From contig JAKSVN010000019.1 in the NCBI GenBank assembly GCA_024427125.1, positions 1 to 11,834 of the forward strand: a stretch of DNA of 11,834 bases, in the 5' to 3' direction. The first letter of the stretch is position 1; every line of letters begins with the position of its first letter. The notes beneath the pieces were generated by a model. That model had not been told where the DNA came from and did no database searches. It saw only the letters and a program-made list of their open reading frames with translations. This stretch comes from Mycoplasmoidaceae bacterium. GTDB lineage: Bacteria; Bacillota_I; Bacilli_A; Mycoplasmatales; Mycoplasmoidaceae. A program made the translations under genes and the position numbers. Below, in pieces: positions 9,041 to 11,834 of this stretch.

Positions 9041-10132
9041 ATGAGTAAGTGTAGAAATCGTACATCAACAAAAGCTGTAAAAGTAGGTAATCTAATCATA
9101 GGTGGATACAATGAAATTGTTATCCAAACTATGACTACAACTAAAACTAGTGATGTAGAAAAAACAATTGAACAGATTAAACAATTTACTAATTATGGGG
9201 CACAATTAATTAGAGTTGCTGTCTTAGATGATGCAGATGCATCAGCTTTAGCTGAAATCGTTAAAAAAACTAAAACACCTATCATTGCTGATATTCATTT
9301 TAATTATCAATTTGCTTTAAAAGCAATTGCAGCAAATGTAGCTAAAATTAGAATTAACCCAGGAAACATTGGTTCTAGAGATCAAGTACTAGAAATCATT
9401 AATGCTGCTAAAGCTAAAGGCACAGCCATTAGAATTGGAATTAATGGTGGTTCATTAAGAGTTGATCCAAGCGGGTCAAGAGTTTATCAATTAGTTCAAT
9501 GTGCTTATTCTTGAATTAAATTTTTTGAAAAAAATGGATTCACAAATTTAATTGTAAGTATTAAAGATTCAGACCCAAGTACTACGTACTTTGCAAATGT
9601 CGAACTTGCAAAACATTGCAAATATCCTATTCACTTAGGTGTAACTGAATCTGGTCCAGATCATGCTGGTATAGTTAAATCATGTATTGCCCTAATCCCA
9701 CTATTAAATTTAGGAATTGGAAATACTATTCGTATTTCAGTTAATGGTGATAGAAAGAACGAAATTAAGATTGCTAAAACACTTTTAAACAATATGGGAT
9801 TTAACATTCCTTATTACAACATAATAGCTTGCCCACTTTGTGGAAGAAATCAATATGATACAAGAAAATGAGTCAAAGAGCTTGATACCTATCTAGAAGA
9901 TAGACATCTAGCAATCAAGATTGGAATTATGGGTTGCATCGTTAATGGGCCAGGTGAAGCAAAAGGTTGTGATTTGGCAGTATGTGTCAAAGACAAGACT
10001 ACAAGCTTCCTATATATTAATGGAACATTAAACAAAGAAATTCCAAATACTAAAGTAACTGAAATTTTGAAAGAATTAATTGATAAAAAATATAATCAAT
10101 CAGTGAAACACTATGAAAAGCTTAACAAGTAA
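9041..10132 (+). CDS. ispG: 4-hydroxy-3-methylbut-2-enyl diphosphate synthase IspG (363 aa)
   Basis: IspG (GcpE) carries out the penultimate step of the MEP isoprenoid pathway, reductive ring opening of methylerythritol cyclodiphosphate to HMBPP with a [4Fe-4S] cluster. The cluster ligands are all present with the spacing of the E. coli enzyme: Cys264 and Cys267 in CPLCGR, Cys299 in MGCIVNGPGE, and Glu306 in the same motif. The TIM-barrel part shows LIRVAV, ADIHFNYQFAL, KIRINPGNIG, RIGINGGSL and HLGVTESGPD. The protein is close to the length of short bacterial IspG. TGA codons at the two Trp sites lie within conserved context. The enzyme needs a flavodoxin- or ferredoxin-type electron donor and Fe-S assembly, neither of which is in the window. 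Its 3' end overlaps rnhC by 20 nt. Confidence 0.96.
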
Positions 10133-10997
10133 AATTACTAAAACTGAATTTAAAAAGATTGATACTGTGTATAAAGCATTCAAACAAACAAATTTAAAGA
10201 ATGAAAATCTTTTAGCTTTTTATAAAACTAAAGATTTGGCTATCAGTGTGTTTAAGAACGGAACTTTATTATTACAAGGTGAAGAATCTGCTATTATAAA
10301 CTTTGGTAAAAAAGCTACTACACCTTCTAAGAAGGTAGATTTAAAGAGCTTAGATGGAACGATTGGTATGGATGAAGTTGGAACTGGAGATTATTTTGGA
10401 CCAGTTGTAACTTGCGCATGTTATGTTCCAAATGAATGTATTGACAAAGTCAAAGAATTAAAAGTTAATGATTCTAAAAAGATAGATGATAAACAAATTA
10501 AAGTAATGGCTAGACAATTAAAGAAGATTGTTAAAGCTGAGATTTGTGTTTGTCAACCTCTTGTTTACAACAAAATAATTGATAAGTTTGACAATAGTAA
10601 CATTGTAAAAGCTATTTGTCACAATGATGCGTTAACTAAATTAACTAATAAGTTAAAAGATAGACATTATCAAGTTATTCTAGATCAATTTGTTGCTAGA
10701 CCACATTATTATGACTATCTAAAGAAAGCAAACATCAAACCAGTTTACATTAATGTAATTGAGATGAAAGCAGAAAGTAAATATCTGTCTGTTGCATGTG
10801 CATCAGTTATAGCAAGAGATGCATTCTTAACATACATGGATAAATTATCAGCTAAAGCTGGAATTAAACTTCCATTAGGTTCAGTTGAAAAAACAAAAAT
10901 TATTACTGCAGGTAAGCAAATTATTAAAAAAGCAAAGCTTGCAGAATTTGCAAAACTTCACTTTGACTCAATTACTGGTGAAATTCTCAAGAAATAA
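10113..10997 (+). CDS. rnhC: Ribonuclease HIII (294 aa)
   Basis: RNase HIII degrades the RNA strand of RNA-DNA hybrids, for example R-loops and Okazaki primers. The type III signature is clear: DEVGTGDYFGPVV (87-99, catalytic Asp87-Glu88), NDSKKI (119-124), LDQF (190-193, catalytic Asp191), ESKYLSVACASVIARD (221-236) and LPLG followed by AKLHF near the C-terminus. The 80 or so residues before the catalytic domain match the TBP-like substrate-binding extension that separates HIII from HII. The length is typical. ATG 10113 is inside the last 20 nt of ispG in another frame; it was kept because later starts would cut the N-terminal domain. No Shine-Dalgarno is visible, so coupling to ispG is likely. 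The internal UGA codon is not used. Confidence 0.95.
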   Translation: MKSLTSKITKTEFKKIDTVYKAFKQTNLKNENLLAFYKTKDLAISVFKNGTLLLQGEESAIINFGKKATTPSKKVDLKSLDGTIGMDEVGTGDYFGPVVTCACYVPNECIDKVKELKVNDSKKIDDKQIKVMARQLKKIVKAEICVCQPLVYNKIIDKFDNSNIVKAICHNDALTKLTNKLKDRHYQVILDQFVARPHYYDYLKKANIKPVYINVIEMKAESKYLSVACASVIARDAFLTYMDKLSAKAGIKLPLGSVEKTKIITAGKQIIKKAKLAEFAKLHFDSITGEILKK

Positions 10998-11021
10998 AAA
11001 CTATTTGGTCTTTTTTTATTT
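10992..11021 (+). terminator. Weak A/T-only hairpin at the end of rnhC
   Basis: AAATAAAAA (10992-11000, containing the rnhC stop) can pair with TTTTTATTT (11013-11021) around a 12-nt loop. With no G-C pairs this is a poor terminator. Some read-through into the lipoprotein gene is possible. Confidence 0.3.
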
Positions 11022-11023
11022 TT

Positions 11024-11029
11024 TATAAT
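11024..11029 (+). promoter_or_regulatory. -10 box TATAAT of the first lipoprotein
   Basis: TATAAT ends 6 nt before the ATG at 11036, so the predicted +1 is the A of the start codon. The layout, a T-run then TATAAT then ATG, matches that before the gene at 83. No Shine-Dalgarno is present. Confidence 0.65.
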
Positions 11030-11035
11030 ATTTAT

Positions 11036-11536
11036 ATGAAAAGAAAATTTATTTTATTACCAATTACATTAACAGCACTAGCACCAGCAATTAGTTTGGT
11101 TGGGTGTGGTGGGGATGAACCAGAGCCTACGCCACCAGAAGATATTGTTGATTTAGAGTTTACAGAAAAAGTTGGCGATTTGAATTATCCTGGTTTTGCT
11201 TTTAATAATTTTAACATTGAACAAGGTGAGCAGTATTGATTTAGTGTTGATTTTAAAAAACTGCCACAAGTTATTTTTGACAAACAAAAAAATGAAAGTT
11301 TTGGCTTTTTTGTTGAATCTCTTTCACATGAAAGTATTCAAATTGATTATGATACAGCTATTGTTATATTAAATGAAAGACAATTAACAAGCAGTGAGTG
11401 GGAACCGGGTGAAGGTAATGCAATAAAAATAGTAACCCCCGCTAATCCTTGATCTAAAACAGATATATTTTATTTTGGAGTTATTTTTGCGAAAAATATT
11501 GAAGCAAATATTTATTGTTTATTAGATCAAGTCTAA
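11036..11536 (+). CDS. Surface lipoprotein, first of a tandem pair (166 aa)
   Basis: The N-terminus is a lipoprotein signal peptide: MKRK, a hydrophobic core, then the lipobox LVGC with Cys24 as the predicted lipidation site. The mature protein would be anchored on the outer face of the membrane. A Pro/Glu-rich acidic linker (GGDEPEPTPPEDIVD) follows, then a compact domain of about 125 residues rich in aromatic and acidic residues and without a recognisable motif. TGA at 11237-11239 and later encodes Trp, so the frame runs to TAA at 11534-11536. The next gene begins with almost the same signal peptide but a different mature part, the usual picture of a Mollicute surface-lipoprotein family. 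The function is unknown; antigenic diversity or adhesion is a family-level guess. Confidence 0.85.
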
Positions 11537-11537
11537 C

Positions 11538-11556
11538 TATAAAACATAATTTTATA
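11538..11556 (+). terminator. Weak A/T hairpin after the first lipoprotein gene
   Basis: TATAAAA pairs with TTTTATA around CATAA, starting 2 nt after the stop. It has no G-C pairs and no proper T-tract behind it. The rest of the gap to 11667 shows no gene or clear repeat. Confidence 0.22.
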
Positions 11557-11667
11557 TTACAACCATTTTGATTTTTATTTGAAGTCAGTGTCGTATTAAA
11601 AGTTTTTTAAATTTGTTTATTACATTTTAGGTTTTCTAGTCTTTCCCATTGATAGATTTCTATTACT

Positions 11668-11673
11668 TATAAT
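11668..11673 (+). promoter_or_regulatory. -10 box TATAAT of the second lipoprotein
   Basis: TATAAT ends 8 nt before the ATG at 11682, again without a Shine-Dalgarno. The short stretch from the box to the signal-peptide codons resembles that of the first lipoprotein, but the T-run upstream is missing. Confidence 0.6.
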
Positions 11674-11681
11674 ATACATAT

Positions 11682-11753
11682 ATGAAAAGAAAATTTATTT
11701 TATTACCAATAACATTAACAGCACTTATACCAGCAATTACTTTGGTGGGGTGT
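11682..11753 (+). repeat. Duplicated signal-peptide coding segment (mate at 11036-11107)
   Basis: By eye 66 of 72 bases from ATG through the lipobox Cys codon match 11036-11107. Similarity stops just after the Cys codon. Such a shared 5' module with divergent bodies can support recombination among family members. Confidence 0.7.
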
Positions 11754-11834
11754 GGTGATCCAGATACACCAGAACCAAAACCAACAGATGAAATTATTGT
11801 TGATGATTGAGAATCAAGTGGTGATTATTTATTT
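11682..11834 (+). CDS. Surface lipoprotein, second of the pair (partial, 51 aa visible)
   Basis: The signal peptide is nearly the same as in the previous gene, with lipobox LVGC and Cys24. A Pro/Asp/Glu linker (GDPDTPEPKPTDEIIVDD) follows, and then WESSGDYLF up to the window edge. The Trp is TGA. The 3' end lies outside the window, so length and mature domain are unknown. It has its own promoter. Confidence 0.82.

Noticed and set aside
11537..11667. Possible invertible promoter element before the second lipoprotein
   Set aside because: I looked for inverted repeats flanking the -10 region, as in phase-variable lipoprotein families, and found only a short A/T hairpin at 11538-11556.

Overview
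The window is AT-rich DNA read with genetic code 4 (UGA = Trp). Eight protein genes with clear families or full-length frames carry in-frame TGA codons at positions where tryptophan is expected, for example WHGFNFFS in both exchangers. This, the compact layout and the lipoproteins with a short signal peptide point to a Mollicute (Mycoplasma-like). A complete IspG (MEP isoprenoid pathway) is uncommon in this class. It hints at the M. penetrans/M. iowae-type (Malacoplasma) part of the Mycoplasmoidaceae, but that placement is only an inference.

Layout from left to right. Positions 83-1666 (+) hold a 527-residue polytopic membrane protein of unknown function, closed by a perfect 13-bp terminator. 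Positions 1723-5759 (+) hold a housekeeping operon: ligA (NAD+-dependent DNA ligase), cysS (cysteinyl-tRNA synthetase) and rlmB-like (SpoU rRNA 2'-O-methyltransferase), with cysS and rlmB overlapping at TAATG. This operon converges on a minus-strand operon through one shared hairpin terminator that contains or touches both stop codons. Read in its own direction, the minus-strand operon (8746 down to 5769) is rpsO (ribosomal protein S15), a 108-residue two-helix membrane protein, and two paralogous CaCA-type cation exchangers. The second exchanger has its own -10 box. Upstream of rpsO is a 94-nt leader that can fold into three nested helices.

Divergent from rpsO, with overlapping promoter space, is tRNA-His(GTG), encoded with CCA and the diagnostic G-1:C73 pair and followed by a strong terminator. 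Then come ispG and rnhC (RNase HIII), overlapping by 20 nt. The right end holds two tandem lipoprotein genes with nearly identical signal peptides and unrelated mature parts; the second runs off the window.

The most striking non-coding pattern concerns initiation. Genes that start a transcription unit (the 527-aa protein, ligA, ispG and both lipoproteins) have a perfect TATAAT only 6-16 nt before the ATG and no Shine-Dalgarno. At two of them, 83 and 11036, the predicted +1 is exactly the A of the ATG. Genes with a longer leader (rpsO) or inside operons (cysS, exchanger A) carry recognisable Shine-Dalgarno sequences. This suggests two modes of initiation, leaderless and SD-dependent. I saw no CRISPR array, insertion sequence or defence system here.
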